Shown here: positions 5,833 through 6,310 of the stretch, one piece after another
Layout: each line of letters opens with the position of its first letter
How positions within the stretch are numbered: the first letter of the stretch is position 1
Translations under genes and position numbers: made by a program
Assembly (NCBI GenBank): GCA_003155465.1
Contig: PMCR01000266.1
Coordinates: 1 to 6,310 of the forward strand
Reading direction: 5' to 3'
Length of the DNA: 6,310 bases
Source: Myxococcales bacterium
GTDB taxonomy: Bacteria; Myxococcota; Polyangia; Fen-1088
Notes under the pieces: model-generated
Seen by the model: the letters and a program-made list of their open reading frames with translations, nothing else
Database searches by the model: none
What the model was told of the DNA's origin: nothing

Positions 5833-6310
5833 CCAGCGTCGGCTTGCTCATCGGCGTCGGCGTGGTGGCCGGCATCGTCCTGCTCATCGTCATGTCCCGC
5901 CTGCTTCACATCTGCCAACCCAACGAAGTGCTCATCTTCTCAGGTGCGCGCCGCGTGTTGGCCAATGGCCGGGTGGTTGGCTACCAGATCATCAAGGGCG
6001 GCCGCCGGGTGCGCCGGCCCCTGATCGAGGCGGTGGACCGCATGGATCTGACCAATATGCCCATCGAGCTGGCGGTCACCGGCGCGTATTCCAAGGGCGG
6101 CATTCCGCTCAATGTGCACGGCATCGCGAACGTGAAGATCGCGGGCGAGCAGCCCGTGCTCGACAACGCCATCGAGCGTTTCCTGGGCGTGGACCGCGCG
6201 CGCATCATGGCGGTGGCCAAGGAAACCCTGGAAGGCAACCTGCGCGGCGTACTGGCCACGCTCACGCCGGTGGAAGTCAACGCCGACAAGATCAAGTTCG
6301 CGCAGTCGCT
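5829..6310 (+). CDS. Flotillin-family (SPFH) protein, copy 2, N-terminal part (cut by the right edge)
   Basis: The open frame starts at the ATG at 5829, which overlaps the stop of flotillin 1 as ATGA, and runs off the right edge after 160 residues. It has a hydrophobic N-terminal helix (about 5-25), then CQPNEVLIFSG and an SPFH domain that aligns along its length with copy 1, roughly half of the residues being identical. The stretch VAKETLEGNLRGVLATLTP is identical in both copies. The N-terminus lacks the nine or so polar residues that precede the helix in copy 1. The coiled coil and C-terminus lie outside the window. The two products probably form hetero-oligomers, as paired flotillins do in other organisms; that is inference from adjacency and similarity. 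Confidence 0.92.
   Translation, partial: MTSVGLLIGVGVVAGIVLLIVMSRLLHICQPNEVLIFSGARRVLANGRVVGYQIIKGGRRVRRPLIEAVDRMDLTNMPIELAVTGAYSKGGIPLNVHGIANVKIAGEQPVLDNAIERFLGVDRARIMAVAKETLEGNLRGVLATLTPVEVNADKIKFAQS

Overview
The window is high-GC DNA that most likely comes from a member of the Myxococcota. The best evidence is the secreted serine protease in the middle. It ends in a MYXO-CTERM-type tail (Gly-Cys-x-Cys, a short hydrophobic helix, then an Arg cluster) preceded by a long Gly/Asp/Ser-rich stalk, an architecture characteristic of that phylum. Five protein-coding genes are supported: three complete, one cut by the left edge and one cut by the right edge. No rRNA, tRNA, CRISPR array, insertion sequence or phage gene was seen.

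Left part (1-1211, minus strand): the N-terminal 403 residues of a membrane sensor histidine kinase with two membrane helices, a sensor domain of about 245 residues between them, no HAMP domain, and an intact H-box. The ATP-binding domain lies beyond the left edge. A 240-base divergent intergenic region with two imperfect dyads separates it from a plus-strand gene (1452-1832) for a small stand-alone STAS-fold protein resembling the cyanobacterial Slr1659 group. A GC-rich hairpin and then the MYXO-CTERM trypsin-like protease (1959-3491) follow on the same strand.

Middle (3492-3895): about 400 bases without a credible gene. They are filled with short GC-rich repeats (GTGAGCG on the left, its complement CGCTCAC on the right, and CGACCCG heptamers) that can form hairpins.

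Right part (3896-6310, plus strand): a tight operon of an NfeD/YuaF-like membrane protein with a His/Asp-rich loop and two tandem flotillin (SPFH) genes. Each junction is a 4-base start/stop overlap preceded by a full AAGGAGG ribosome-binding site, so the three products are probably made in a coordinated way. This matches the known YuaF-YuaG and YqiJ-YqiK pairings, in which an NfeD-type OB-fold membrane protein accompanies a flotillin scaffold in the inner membrane. The doubled flotillin is the notable variation.

Nearly everything in the window is envelope-related: sensor kinase, surface-anchored protease, membrane microdomain scaffold. Nothing in the sequence proves that the left, middle and right parts act together. 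I see no clear new defence or mobile system. The points most worth following are the orphan Slr1659-like STAS protein beside a divergent kinase, the stalked anchored protease, the His-rich NfeD loop with the paired flotillins, and a 38-base identical block shared by the two flotillin genes.
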